Source: JABMRW01 sp964396965
GTDB taxonomy: Bacteria; Chloroflexota; Dehalococcoidia; Dehalococcoidales; BS750m-G39
DNA length: 64,000 nt
Direction of reading: 5' to 3'
Assembly (NCBI GenBank): GCA_964396965.1
Contig: CAYNGD010000009.1
Span: 1-64,000 of the forward strand
Below are positions 39,914-48,090 of this stretch, one piece after another (positions within the stretch are counted from its first letter, which is position 1; every line of letters starts with the position of its first letter). A program made the position numbers and the translations under genes. Under the pieces are notes generated by a model that made no database searches, had not been told where the DNA came from, and worked only from the letters and a program-made list of their open reading frames with translations.

Positions 39914-41265
39914 TATATTGACCTCGGCGCCAGGTCGGCAGGCCCGGCTGTACCTTTCTCCTGCCACTGCACCCCAGTCAGCCCCAGGCGCTTGAAGATG
40001 TCATCGACATATCTCAGGTAGTATTTCTCGTCGAAGAGCGCCTCAAGCTCGGTCTCAGGCAGTCTGGCGGTGACCTCGGCGTCAGATTTAAGCAGGTTGA
40101 GGAAGCTCTTGTTCCCCTTCCAGGCGGTCATGGCGTTGCGCTGCACCAGCTCGTAGGCCTGCTGCCGGCTCAAGCCCTTGCTTATCAGGGCCAGCATCAC
40201 CCGCTGGGAGAATATCAGCCCCCTGGTTATGTTCAGGTTTTTCTTCATCCTCTGCGGGAAGACCTGCAGCCCCTTCATCACCGAGGTGAACAGGTTCAGG
40301 CAGTAGTCCAGCACCAGGCAGGCGTCGGGCAGGATGATGCGCTCGGTGGAGGAGTGGCTGATGTCGCGCTCGTGCCAGAGGGTGATGTTCTCCATCGAGG
40401 TCAGGGCGTAGCCCCTCATCAGGCGGGCCAGCCCGCTGACGCGCTCGCAGAGCTCGGGGTTGCGCTTGTGGGGCATGGCCGAAGAGCCGGTCTGGCCGGC
40501 GGCGAAGGGCTCCTCCACCTCCCTGGTCTCGGTCTTCTGCAGCGCCCTAATTTCGGTGGCGAACTTCTCCAGAGAGCTTGAGATTATGGCCAGGGTGGTC
40601 ACGAACTGGGCGTGGCGGTCGCGCTGGAGGATCTGGTTGGAGACCGGTGCCGGCTCCAGCCCCAGTTTGGCGCAGGCCTTCTCCTCGACCTCGGGGGAGA
40701 GGGTGGCGTAGGTGCCCACGGCGCCGGAAATCTTGCCCACGGCGATGATTTTTTCGGCCTCGGCTAGCCGGTGCAGATTGCGCCTCATCTCCTCGGTCCA
40801 GAGGGCCATTTTCAGACCGAAGGAGATTGGCTCGGCGTGGATGCCGTGGCTGCGCCCTATCATCACGGTGTATTTATGCTTCATGGCGGTCTGCGCCAGC
40901 ACCGAGATAAGCTCTTTGATATCCTGGCTGAGCAGCTCGGCGGCCTCGATTAGCTGCAGGCTAAGGGCGGTGTCGATGACGTCGGATGAGGTCATGCCCA
41001 GGTGGATAAAGCGCGCTTCTTCACCCACGCTCTCGGCTACCGAGCCTAAAAAGGCGGTGACATCGTGGTGGGTCTCCTTTAGGATTTCCCCCATGCGCTT
41101 GAGGTTGACCCGGGCCAGCTTTATCTTGGGCAGCGCCTTGCGGGGGATTACCCCCAGCTCGGCCCAGGCCTCACAGACGGCAATCTCTACCTGGAGCCAC
41201 TTGTCGAACTTGTTCTCGTCGGCCCAGACTCTTTTCATCCGGGGTCGGGAGTAGCGCTCAATCAT
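39913..41265 (-). CDS. purB: Adenylosuccinate lyase
   Basis: A 450-residue fumarase-superfamily enzyme cleaving SAICAR and adenylosuccinate. The superfamily signature is GSSAMPHKRNP, and HLGMTSSDVIDTALSLQL and IGRSHGIHAEP carry the other active-site histidines and serine. The ATG overlaps purE (ATGA) and the stop overlaps purC. It acts both in IMP synthesis here and after PurA (5.6 kb) in AMP synthesis. Confidence 0.96.
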   Translation of the reverse strand: MIERYSRPRMKRVWADENKFDKWLQVEIAVCEAWAELGVIPRKALPKIKLARVNLKRMGEILKETHHDVTAFLGSVAESVGEEARFIHLGMTSSDVIDTALSLQLIEAAELLSQDIKELISVLAQTAMKHKYTVMIGRSHGIHAEPISFGLKMALWTEEMRRNLHRLAEAEKIIAVGKISGAVGTYATLSPEVEEKACAKLGLEPAPVSNQILQRDRHAQFVTTLAIISSSLEKFATEIRALQKTETREVEEPFAAGQTGSSAMPHKRNPELCERVSGLARLMRGYALTSMENITLWHERDISHSSTERIILPDACLVLDYCLNLFTSVMKGLQVFPQRMKKNLNITRGLIFSQRVMLALISKGLSRQQAYELVQRNAMTAWKGNKSFLNLLKSDAEVTARLPETELEALFDEKYYLRYVDDIFKRLGLTGVQWQEKGTAGPADLAPRSI

Positions 41266-41726
41266 TGTTTTTCTCCTTGCAGCTCTTTGCGGTAGTTTTC
41301 GTAGGCCTGCCGTATTTTATTGTGCTTTATCCCCAGAATCTCGGCGGCGAGGTAGGCGGCGTTCTTGGCGCCGGCGCTGCCGATGGCCACGCTGGCCACC
41401 GGTATCCCCGCTGGCATCTGGACGATGGAGTAGAGGGCGTCAACGCCCTTAAGTTCGCTTGAGGCCAGCGGCACCCCGATGACGGGCAGTGTCGTCCAGC
41501 TGGCCAGTACACCGGGCAGGTGGGCCGCCCCACCCGCCGCGGCGATGATGACCTCGATGCCGCGCTCCCGCGCCCCCAGGGCATACTCCCGGGCCCTTTC
41601 CGGGGTGCGGTGGGCGGAGATAACGTTGACCTCGTGCTCGATGCCGAGCTTAGTTAATATCTCCAGCGTCGGCTTAAGCGCCTCGCTGTCCGATTTGGAG
41701 CCCATAACTACGGCGACTAGTGGCAT
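41262..41726 (-). CDS. purE: N5-carboxyaminoimidazole ribonucleotide mutase
   Basis: A 154-residue class-I PurE. MGSKSDSE near the N-terminus, VISAHRTPER with the catalytic histidine, and AAAGGAAHLPGV are diagnostic. It moves the carboxyl of N5-CAIR to C4. PurK, the ATP-grasp partner, is not seen in this window. Start and stop are coupled to purD (4 bp gap) and purB (ATGA). Confidence 0.96.
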   Translation of the reverse strand: MPLVAVVMGSKSDSEALKPTLEILTKLGIEHEVNVISAHRTPERAREYALGARERGIEVIIAAAGGAAHLPGVLASWTTLPVIGVPLASSELKGVDALYSIVQMPAGIPVASVAIGSAGAKNAAYLAAEILGIKHNKIRQAYENYRKELQGEKQ

Positions 41727-41730
41727 TTGT

Positions 41731-42990
41731 CTACCCCTTAATTAAAGCTATATCCTTGCGGTAGTGGCAGCCCTCGAATTTAATCCGGCTGACATTGTTA
41801 TAGACCTTCTGCCTGGCCTCAGCCAGGGTCTTGGCCATAGCCACCACCGCTAGCACCCGGCCCCCGCTGGTCACGATATTCTTTCCTTCTAGCTTAGTCC
41901 CGGCGTGGAAGACTATAACGTCTTTATCCAGGTCACCCAGGCCGCTGATGGGGAATCCGGTCTTGTAGCTCCCCGGGTAGCCGCCCGAGGCCATGACCAC
42001 CCCCACGCAGGCGTCATCGCTCCACTCCACCTTGAGGCTGCCCAGCCTATTATCGTTCACCGCCAGCATAATATCAACCAGGTCGGTCTGGAGCAGGGGC
42101 AGGGTAACCTGTGCCTCCGGGTCGCCGAAGCGGGCGTTGAACTCCAGCACTTTTGGGTTACTGTCAGAGACCATCAGCCCGCCGTAGAGGACGCCCCGGT
42201 AGGGGCGGCCTTCATCGTGCATCGCCTTTATCGTCGGCGCCATAATCTTTTTTTCGACCGTTTTGGCCAGGGTGGGGGTCTGGAAGGGCGGTGGGCTGTA
42301 GCTGCCCATGCCGCCGGTATTTGGCCCCTTGTTGCCGTCAAATACCGGTTTGTAGTCGCAGGCGGAGGCCATCGGGACTACGGTGTGGCCGTCGCTGAAG
42401 GCGAAGGTGCTCATCTCCCGGCCCGTCAGATACTCCTCGATAATTACTCTATCACCGGCGGCACCGAAGGCTTTTTTCTCCATTATCAGGGCGAGGGCTT
42501 CCAGGGCTTTAGGGGTGGAGTCGGCCAGAATCACCCCTTTTCCCGCCGCCAGCCCGTCGGCCTTGACCACGATAGGCGGCTTCTGCTGCTTGACATAATC
42601 TTTGGCTTTATTATAGTCGGAGAAGCTGGCGCTCCTGGCGCAGGGGATTTTGTATTTCTGCATCAGCGCCTTGGCGAAGACCTTGCTCGACTCTATCTCG
42701 GTGGCCTGTCGGGTGGGGCCGAAAATCTGCATCCCCCTAATCAAAAATTGGTCGGCGATGCCCTCGGCCAGGGGCGTCTCCGGGCCGACCACGGTCAGGT
42801 CTATCTTCTCGACCGCCGCCGTCCTGGCCAGCTTTTCGATATCGAGGGGATTTATATCCAGGTTGTGGGCGATTTTAACCGTGCCGGCGTTGCCCGGTGC
42901 GGCATAGATTTCTTTTACCTTGGGGCTCTGGGCGAGCTTCCAGACCAGTGTGTGCTCTCGGCCCCCACCCCCGATAACCAGAATTTTCAG
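41731..42990 (-). CDS. purD: Phosphoribosylamine-glycine ligase, CTG start
   Basis: An ATP-grasp enzyme of 419 residues making GAR. The N-terminal motif (initiator)KILVIGGGGREHTLVWKL matches GARS exactly when CTG at 42990 is used. An in-frame TAA two codons upstream and the absence of ATG/GTG/TTG until 42792 force this (or ATT two codons later). An SD-like gggggt lies 5-6 nt before the CTG. GPETPLAEG, the ATP-grasp region and FNARFGDPEAQV follow as usual. Part of guaA-(membrane protein)-purD-purE-purB-purC. Confidence 0.93.
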   Translation of the reverse strand: MKILVIGGGGREHTLVWKLAQSPKVKEIYAAPGNAGTVKIAHNLDINPLDIEKLARTAAVEKIDLTVVGPETPLAEGIADQFLIRGMQIFGPTRQATEIESSKVFAKALMQKYKIPCARSASFSDYNKAKDYVKQQKPPIVVKADGLAAGKGVILADSTPKALEALALIMEKKAFGAAGDRVIIEEYLTGREMSTFAFSDGHTVVPMASACDYKPVFDGNKGPNTGGMGSYSPPPFQTPTLAKTVEKKIMAPTIKAMHDEGRPYRGVLYGGLMVSDSNPKVLEFNARFGDPEAQVTLPLLQTDLVDIMLAVNDNRLGSLKVEWSDDACVGVVMASGGYPGSYKTGFPISGLGDLDKDVIVFHAGTKLEGKNIVTSGGRVLAVVAMAKTLAEARQKVYNNVSRIKFEGCHYRKDIALIKG

Positions 42991-43001
42991 TTTTTACCCC
43001 C

Positions 43002-43409
43002 TTAAGATGTTCCCGCCGGAACGCTCGGTTTGGTTTTGATGTTGAGCACTATGGTACCGATGACGCCAACTAGAAAGCCTAACGGGCAGATAATGGTTGC
43101 GATGGTGAAGAAGACAGCCTCTTCGGTGTTAAATAGAGCGCTAACCGCATTGTGCAAAATGGCAAAAACAGGTAGCCCCACGACGGAAGCTCCGGTCAGC
43201 AGTAAGAACTTATTGAGCGTTCCCCCTACTTTTGTCTTTACTGTCAGCACTAGCAATGTCACACCCAGACCAGCGAGGACAGGCCATGAAGCAAAAATGC
43301 TGAACCGCACCTCCGCCCCTAAAATTGATAGGACGAACATCAAACCGACGGCGATGACAAAAACCCCGACCATCGCCCAGAATATTGACCTGATTAATTT
43401 CCCCTTCAT
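43002..43409 (-). CDS. Four-helix membrane protein of unknown function
   Basis: A 135-residue hydrophobic protein with about four membrane helices (starting near residues 9, 38, 68 and 100) and short polar loops. I recognise no family. It has a strong SD (aaggaggtga) and lies 25 bp after guaA and 11 bp before purD, so it is embedded in the purine operon. A transport or regulatory link to purines is possible but only by context. Confidence 0.7.
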   Translation of the reverse strand: MKGKLIRSIFWAMVGVFVIAVGLMFVLSILGAEVRFSIFASWPVLAGLGVTLLVLTVKTKVGGTLNKFLLLTGASVVGLPVFAILHNAVSALFNTEEAVFFTIATIICPLGFLVGVIGTIVLNIKTKPSVPAGTS

Positions 43410-43433
43410 CCCCGCTCACCTCCTTCTTTATCG

Positions 43434-45125
43434 TTACTCCCACTCGATGGTGGACGGAGGCTTGGAGGTTATATCATAGACGACGCGGTTTACCTCGGGG
43501 ACTTCGTTGACGATGCGGTTGGAGATGCGGGCCAGGACGTCGTAGGGGAGGCGGGCCCAGTCGGCGGTCATGGCGTCGTCGCTGGTGACGGCGCGCACCG
43601 CCACCAGGTAGCCGTAGGTCCTGAAGTCACCCATCACCCCTACGCTGCGGACGTCGGTGAGTATGGCGAAGCTCTGCCAGAGCTGGCGGTAGAGATTGGC
43701 CTGCTTTATTTCGCTCATCACCACCCAGTCGGCCGCCCGCAGTATTTCCAGCTTCTCTTTGGTCACCTCGCCGATGATACGTATCGCCAGACCGGGGCCG
43801 GGGAAGGGCTGCCGCCAGACCATCTCCTCCGGTAGCCCCATCTCAAGCCCGACCTGGCGCACCTCGTCCTTGAACAGGTAGCGCAGCGGCTCCAAGAGCT
43901 TGAGGGTCATTTTGGCCGGCAGGCCCCCCACGTTGTGGTGGGTCTTTATCTTGGCAGCGGCGGTGCTCCCCGAAGAGGCGCTCTCAATGACATCGGGGTA
44001 GAGTGTACCCTGGGCCAGGAAGTCAACCCTGCCTATCTTCCGGGCCTCCTCCTCGAAGACGGTGATGAATTCCTCGCCGATAATCTTTCGCTTGGTCTCG
44101 GGGTCGGTCACCCCTTTCAGGCGCTCTAAAAAGCGCTCGCTGGCGTCAACATAGACGATGTTCATCCCCATGTTGAGGCGGAAGGTATTGAAGGTCCTCT
44201 CCACCTCCTCGCGCCTGAGCATGCCGTGGTTGACGAAGATGCAGGTAATCTGGTCGCCGATGGCGCGGTGGATGAGAGTGGCCGCCACCGAGGAGTCAAC
44301 CCCGCCGGAGAGGGCGCTGATGACCCTGCCTTTGCCCACCTCCAGCTGTATCTTGGCGGTGCTGTCCTGGATGAAGTTGCCCATCGTCCAGTTGCCCTGG
44401 CAGCCGCAGATGCGGTAGATGAAGTTCTTTAAAATCGTCTTGCCTTCCGGGGTGTGGACGACCTCGGGGTGGAACTGGAGGCCGAAGATATTCTTATCGC
44501 TACCGATGGCGGCGAAAGGCGAGTTATCGGTGTAGGCCAGGACGTTGAAATCGGGGGGCATGGCTTCGATTTTATCGCCGTGGCTCATCCAGACCGGCGT
44601 GGACCGGGGCACGTTGGCAAAGAGGGGCGACTCCGCCCCGCCCAGGTGGAGCAGGGCGTGGCCGTACTCGCGCTTGGTCCCTGGCATCACCTGTCCGCCG
44701 AGCTGGTGGGTTAAGACCTGCATCCCGTAGCATATGCCCAGCACCGGCAGGCGGCTCTCATAGATGTAGGCCGGGGCCATGGGGGCATTGGTCCCGTAGA
44801 CGCTGGCTGGACCCCCGGAAAGGATAAACCCCTTAGGGTTTAAGGGGGCAATCTTCTCCCAGGGGGTGTCGGGAGAGACCAGTTCGCAGTAGACCTGGTT
44901 TTCGCGCACCCTCCGGGCGATGAGCAGGCTGTACTGCGAGCCGAAGTCAATAACGATGATGGCCTCTCGCTCGCCGCTGGGGATGGCCTCTCTGGCCGCT
45001 TCCGGCTGCACACCGCCTATTTCCTTGGCGATTTCCAGGTAGGTGGAGACCTCAATATCGCCGCTGGTAGCCACGCGGCGGCTGGCTTTGGGGGATGGTA
45101 TTGCTTTTGGCTTACCCTTGGCCAT
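43434..45125 (-). CDS. guaA: GMP synthase (glutamine-hydrolysing) with N-terminal extension
   Basis: A 563-residue enzyme aminating XMP. The class-I glutaminase domain begins with DFGSQYSLLIARR at residue 60 and contains the nucleophile in LGICYGMQVLTHQLGG and the His-Glu pair in FHPEV. The ATP pyrophosphatase P-loop is SGGVDSSVA, and the C-terminus ends KPPSTIEWE as usual. About 45-50 residues precede the normal start (Lys/Pro/Ser-rich, then a helix). The ATG at 45125 has no SD and lies about five bases after the predicted transcription start, so the extension is probably translated. Confidence 0.95.
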   Translation of the reverse strand: MAKGKPKAIPSPKASRRVATSGDIEVSTYLEIAKEIGGVQPEAAREAIPSGEREAIIVIDFGSQYSLLIARRVRENQVYCELVSPDTPWEKIAPLNPKGFILSGGPASVYGTNAPMAPAYIYESRLPVLGICYGMQVLTHQLGGQVMPGTKREYGHALLHLGGAESPLFANVPRSTPVWMSHGDKIEAMPPDFNVLAYTDNSPFAAIGSDKNIFGLQFHPEVVHTPEGKTILKNFIYRICGCQGNWTMGNFIQDSTAKIQLEVGKGRVISALSGGVDSSVAATLIHRAIGDQITCIFVNHGMLRREEVERTFNTFRLNMGMNIVYVDASERFLERLKGVTDPETKRKIIGEEFITVFEEEARKIGRVDFLAQGTLYPDVIESASSGSTAAAKIKTHHNVGGLPAKMTLKLLEPLRYLFKDEVRQVGLEMGLPEEMVWRQPFPGPGLAIRIIGEVTKEKLEILRAADWVVMSEIKQANLYRQLWQSFAILTDVRSVGVMGDFRTYGYLVAVRAVTSDDAMTADWARLPYDVLARISNRIVNEVPEVNRVVYDITSKPPSTIEWE

Positions 45126-45136
45126 CTATTGAAAAT

Positions 45137-45165
45137 AGATTAACACTATACCCGGTGGTTGTCAA
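45137..45165 (-). promoter_or_regulatory. Promoter of the guaA-pur operon
   Basis: Minus strand TTGACA (45165-45160), 17-bp spacer, TAATCT (45142-45137). The predicted leader is about 5 nt, close to leaderless. Confidence 0.6.
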
Positions 45166-45177
45166 AGGATTTACTGC

Positions 45178-45206
45178 TTGCCAGCCCAGCGGATAGGTAA
45201 TATAAT
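45178..45206 (+). promoter_or_regulatory. Promoter giving a leaderless AsnC-domain mRNA
   Basis: TTGCCA (45178-45183), 17-bp spacer, TATAAT (45201-45206), then 8 nt to ATG 45215; no SD. Confidence 0.75.
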
Positions 45207-45214
45207 ATCGTCAA

Positions 45215-45448
45215 ATGGTGAAGGGCTATCTTCTCATCAAGCTGATCCCTGGCCTGGAAGCCAGCGCTCTGTCCCAGATTCGTGCTATACCCGGAGTTAC
45301 CGATTTGAACCTGGTGTTCGGGGGGTGGGACGCCATCGCCACCGCTGAAGCCAAGAGCCTTTTTGAGCTGTCCCGGATAATCGTCAGCGAGGTGCGCAGC
45401 GTGCAGGGCGTCCAGGACACGTCAACGCTGGTCCAGGGCGAGCTTTAG
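45215..45448 (+). CDS. Stand-alone Lrp/AsnC ligand-binding (RAM) domain protein
   Basis: A 77-residue protein consisting only of the AsnC/Lrp effector-binding beta-alpha-beta-beta-alpha-beta domain (GYLLIKLIPGLEASALSQI ... GWDAIATAEA). There is no DNA-binding helix-turn-helix. Such stand-alone RAM domains bind amino acids and may modulate full-length Lrp proteins or enzymes. It is monocistronic from a near-consensus leaderless promoter. Confidence 0.88.
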   Translation: MVKGYLLIKLIPGLEASALSQIRAIPGVTDLNLVFGGWDAIATAEAKSLFELSRIIVSEVRSVQGVQDTSTLVQGEL

Positions 45449-45491
45449 GCGCTTTTTGGCCATACGTGAGAGCTGGTGCTTTAGGTGCCGG

Positions 45492-45644
45492 TCATCGGAA
45501 TACCGTTATCAACGCCACCAGCCCAACCACAATAAGGTATATACCGATAATATAGGCGAGTATCCTAGGCCAGATGAGCACCACAATACCGGCGATAATG
45601 CTGATGATGCCGGCTACCAGGCCGCTGGCGAATAAGCTAGTCAT
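45492..45644 (-). CDS. DUF3096-like small membrane protein (50 aa)
   Basis: A short gene with an excellent SD (ggaaggag) before the ATG at 45644. The product has two hydrophobic helices: GLVAGIISIIAGIVVLIW and YIIGIYLIVVGLVALI, with PRILA between. The layout matches DUF3096 proteins as I remember them. Function unknown. A TATAAT on the minus strand at 45682-45677 could be its -10. Confidence 0.75.
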   Translation of the reverse strand: MTSLFASGLVAGIISIIAGIVVLIWPRILAYIIGIYLIVVGLVALITVFR

Positions 45645-45716
45645 CGTGTTATCTCCTTCCTAAAATTTTATTGCCTATTATACAACAACCGGTGATAACC
45701 CAAAAGGAAGCCGGTA

Positions 45717-45746
45717 TTGAGTTTATCCATTATTTTGTTGTATTAT
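45717..45746 (+). promoter_or_regulatory. Promoter for CBS-domain gene
   Basis: TTGAGT (45717-45722), 18-bp spacer, TATTAT (45741-45746); about 26 nt leader with SD aaaggagga. Confidence 0.5.
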
Positions 45747-45778
45747 CAAGTCTATCGGGGTGCCGAAAGGAGGACAGA

Positions 45779-46420
45779 ATGAAAGTTCGTGATATCATGA
45801 CCACCAATGTGGTCACTATTCCCAGCTCTACCAGCATCGCTGAGGCCAAACGGATAATGACAGCTCACCGCATCCGCCGCCTGCCGGTGGTGGACAAGGG
45901 GAAGCTGGTGGGGATAGTGACCGAACGCCGGCTGGAGAGCGTGTCCCCGTCTAAAGCCACCTCGCTTACCGTCTGGGAATTGACCTATCTTCTGGAGAAG
46001 ACCACGGTCAAGGAAATCATGGAACGGAACGTGATAACCTGCTCGCCGGATATGAGTGCCGAGGAGTCGCTGGCGCTGGCCCAGAACAACAAGGTTGGGG
46101 CGCTGGTGGTGGTGGAGAACGGACGGGTGGTCGGCATATCCACCACCAACGACTTCTTCTACAAGATTGTCAACCCCGTTCTCGGCCTGGGTGACCCTGG
46201 GACCCGCATTGAGATTATCGGCGGCGGCAACGCCAAGTCGCTGGAGGAGATACTCTCGATAATAAATAAGCTGAAGCTGGAGCTTAACACTATCCACATT
46301 GAACGGTTGCCTGATACGGAGGCAAGAGATGTCTGCATTCACGTTAAGAATGATGACGCCAACCAGCTTATCTCGGCACTGAAGGCCAAGGGGTATACGG
46401 TAGGCGTCAGGAAGCGCTAG
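45779..46420 (+). CDS. Tandem CBS-domain protein with C-terminal ACT-like domain (AcuB-like)
   Basis: A 213-residue protein: two CBS motifs (MKVRDIMTTNVVTIP and VKEIMERNVITCSPD) make one Bateman module binding adenine nucleotides, followed by an ACT-like alpha/beta domain (IEIIGGGN ... INKLKLELNTIHIERLP). AcuB proteins of Bacillus have this layout. It probably senses energy charge and an amino acid or other ligand; the target is unknown. The ATG at 45779 with SD aaaggagga is chosen over an upstream in-frame start lacking one. Confidence 0.9.
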   Translation: MKVRDIMTTNVVTIPSSTSIAEAKRIMTAHRIRRLPVVDKGKLVGIVTERRLESVSPSKATSLTVWELTYLLEKTTVKEIMERNVITCSPDMSAEESLALAQNNKVGALVVVENGRVVGISTTNDFFYKIVNPVLGLGDPGTRIEIIGGGNAKSLEEILSIINKLKLELNTIHIERLPDTEARDVCIHVKNDDANQLISALKAKGYTVGVRKR

Positions 46421-46430
46421 GCGGGGTAGC

Positions 46431-46916
46431 TTAAAGGGCGGCCAGCTTCTTCTTCAGTTCCGAAAGCTGCCTCAGGTGTGACTTTTCCTCGGCGATTATC
46501 TTGTTCACCGTGGCCTGTGCCCGCTGGGGCATCACCTCTTTCATTTCGTAGTAGAAGAGGATGGAGTCCTTTTCCGCCCGGATGGCCAGTTCCAGGGCGG
46601 CGCTATCGCTCTCGGCCTGGGCCGCCATCTCGCTGGTGACCAGGTCATCGCTGAAAATGGCGCTGTCAACCAGCGCCTTGAGGTAGGCGCCGTACTGCTC
46701 GTCATCTTCGGTCTGGAAACGGTATTTGTCGGCCTCGCCCAGCATTGCCTTAAAAATCTCGATGTGCCCCCGTTCCATATCGGCCAGGTAGTTGAAGACC
46801 TCCCGGGCGGCGTCGTTCTTGGTCGACTTGGCCATGACATCGTAGAAGACAATTCCTCTCCCCTCAATCCCGATGGCGATGTTAATCAGCTCACTACCGG
46901 AAAAAGAGATTGACAT
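46431..46916 (-). CDS. Ferritin-like/rubrerythrin-type diiron protein
   Basis: A 161-residue four-helix protein. Metal ligands are seen as E18 (GIEGRGIVFY), the ExxH of MERGHIEIF, a second Glu in AEKDSILFYYE and EEKSHLRQL. There is no C-terminal rubredoxin domain, so it is the short ferritin-like form. Last gene of the long redox/Fe-S operon; convergent with the CBS gene. Likely a peroxide-reducing or iron-handling role. Confidence 0.88.
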   Translation of the reverse strand: MSISFSGSELINIAIGIEGRGIVFYDVMAKSTKNDAAREVFNYLADMERGHIEIFKAMLGEADKYRFQTEDDEQYGAYLKALVDSAIFSDDLVTSEMAAQAESDSAALELAIRAEKDSILFYYEMKEVMPQRAQATVNKIIAEEKSHLRQLSELKKKLAAL

Positions 46917-46935
46917 GTGGCTAGTGCCCCCCTTT

Positions 46936-47775
46936 TTATTTTTCCTCTTCGTTTAGCAGGTCGCCAAAGACCTTGGTGTGGTAGATTTCGTGGTCCCGGA
47001 TGCGGAACAGCAGCGTCTTCAGGCCGGGGTCTTTTATCTTCTGGGCGGACTTGTCGTAGGCCTCGGCTACCTCCTTCTCTATCTTGATGTCAGCCCGGAG
47101 CATATCGGCGGTCTTCCGGGACTGGTCAACCTCGGTGTGCTCGATTCTGGGGCGGCCCCCGCCGTCAATCATCTCCTCGGCCAGCCAGCCCAAGTGCTGC
47201 ATCTCGTTTATGGCCTGGTCCTCCAGTTCCTTCTTGGCCTCGGCGTTGGGCGTGAGGTAGGACTGAAGCATGTACTGGAGGATGACGGAGTATTCGTGCT
47301 CGATGCCCCAGTTGAGTACCCGGCTAGTCTCGTCCTGCTTATCGCCCCGGTGGTCGGTAGCCTTTTCCTTCCTGGCCTTTTCCACGAAGTGGGTGAAGCT
47401 GCCGCGGTGGGACTCTTCATCGGAAAGGATGCGCTCTAGCAGCCTTTTTATCTTGGGGTCGTCGATGGCCTTGATGTGCTCCTTGTAGAGCTTGATGGCG
47501 TCGTCTTCCTGTAATACATCGTTGTTCATCCAGTCGGGCACCAGCCTGCCCCACATCCGCATCATCCCCCGGTTCAGGGTGGGTGTGCCGCCGAGCTCGA
47601 CGATGGTCTCGGCCAGAAAGTCGAGGTGGCGCATCTCCTCCCGGGCGATGGCCTCAATCTCGCAGGCTATCTCGCCCTCGCCCATGGCGTAGGCGTGGCT
47701 CAGGTACTGGATGATGGCGGCGTGCTCCCCCTCGATGTCTTGATTGAGCATCTCGATGACTTTCTTCTTGTCCAT
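46936..47775 (-). CDS. Double ferritin-like (bacterioferritin-related) protein
   Basis: A 279-residue protein made of two ferritin-like four-helix units. Unit 1 has EGEHAAIIQYLSHA, EEMRHLDFLAE and SDEESHRGSFTHF; unit 2 repeats the pattern with EHEYSVILQYMLQ, NEMQHLGWLAE and DHEIYHTKVF. Both units keep Glu/ExxH ligands, so two diiron sites are expected. Start ATG 47775 (SD ggagg); a TTG directly before is possible. Tandem duplication of this fold within one chain is uncommon. Confidence 0.87.
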   Translation of the reverse strand: MDKKKVIEMLNQDIEGEHAAIIQYLSHAYAMGEGEIACEIEAIAREEMRHLDFLAETIVELGGTPTLNRGMMRMWGRLVPDWMNNDVLQEDDAIKLYKEHIKAIDDPKIKRLLERILSDEESHRGSFTHFVEKARKEKATDHRGDKQDETSRVLNWGIEHEYSVILQYMLQSYLTPNAEAKKELEDQAINEMQHLGWLAEEMIDGGGRPRIEHTEVDQSRKTADMLRADIKIEKEVAEAYDKSAQKIKDPGLKTLLFRIRDHEIYHTKVFGDLLNEEEK

Positions 47776-47790
47776 CAATACCTCCGCAGA

Positions 47791-48072
47791 TTATTTCTGG
47801 CTGAAGTATGACCGTGTCATGCGGACAATCCAGCCCCAGTGCAGAATAATATGTATTATTACTATAACCGCCAGAGCGACGGCTGTCCAGCCGTGAAGGT
47901 TAATCCAGTCGTTCCTTGACCAGAGGAAGGTGCCGCCGGCGGTACCCTGACTGCCCCGGTAGCCATCGCCCCGCGGCAGCACTACCCAGAGAATAAAGCC
48001 GGACGCTGCCTGAGAAAGGGCCAGCAGCACCATAAAAAGGACTAGTAGATAGTTTCTAGTTGCCTTTCTCAC
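47791..48072 (-). CDS. DUF4405-like small membrane protein (possible haem-binding)
   Basis: A 93-residue protein with two membrane helices (LLVLFMVLLALSQAASGFIL and AVALAVIVIIHIILHWGW). Histidines in NLHGW and in IHIILHW are placed as in cytochrome-b561-like DUF4405 proteins, which can bind haem. GTG start. It lies between the small HTH gene and the double ferritin gene, so an electron-transfer role at the membrane is conceivable. Confidence 0.75.
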   Translation of the reverse strand: MRKATRNYLLVLFMVLLALSQAASGFILWVVLPRGDGYRGSQGTAGGTFLWSRNDWINLHGWTAVALAVIVIIHIILHWGWIVRMTRSYFSQK

Positions 48073-48090
48073 CGCACCCTATTCTATCAC

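Noticed and set aside
41731..42792. purD starting at GTG 42792
   Set aside because: It lacks the N-terminal GGGGREH region that is encoded directly upstream in the same frame.
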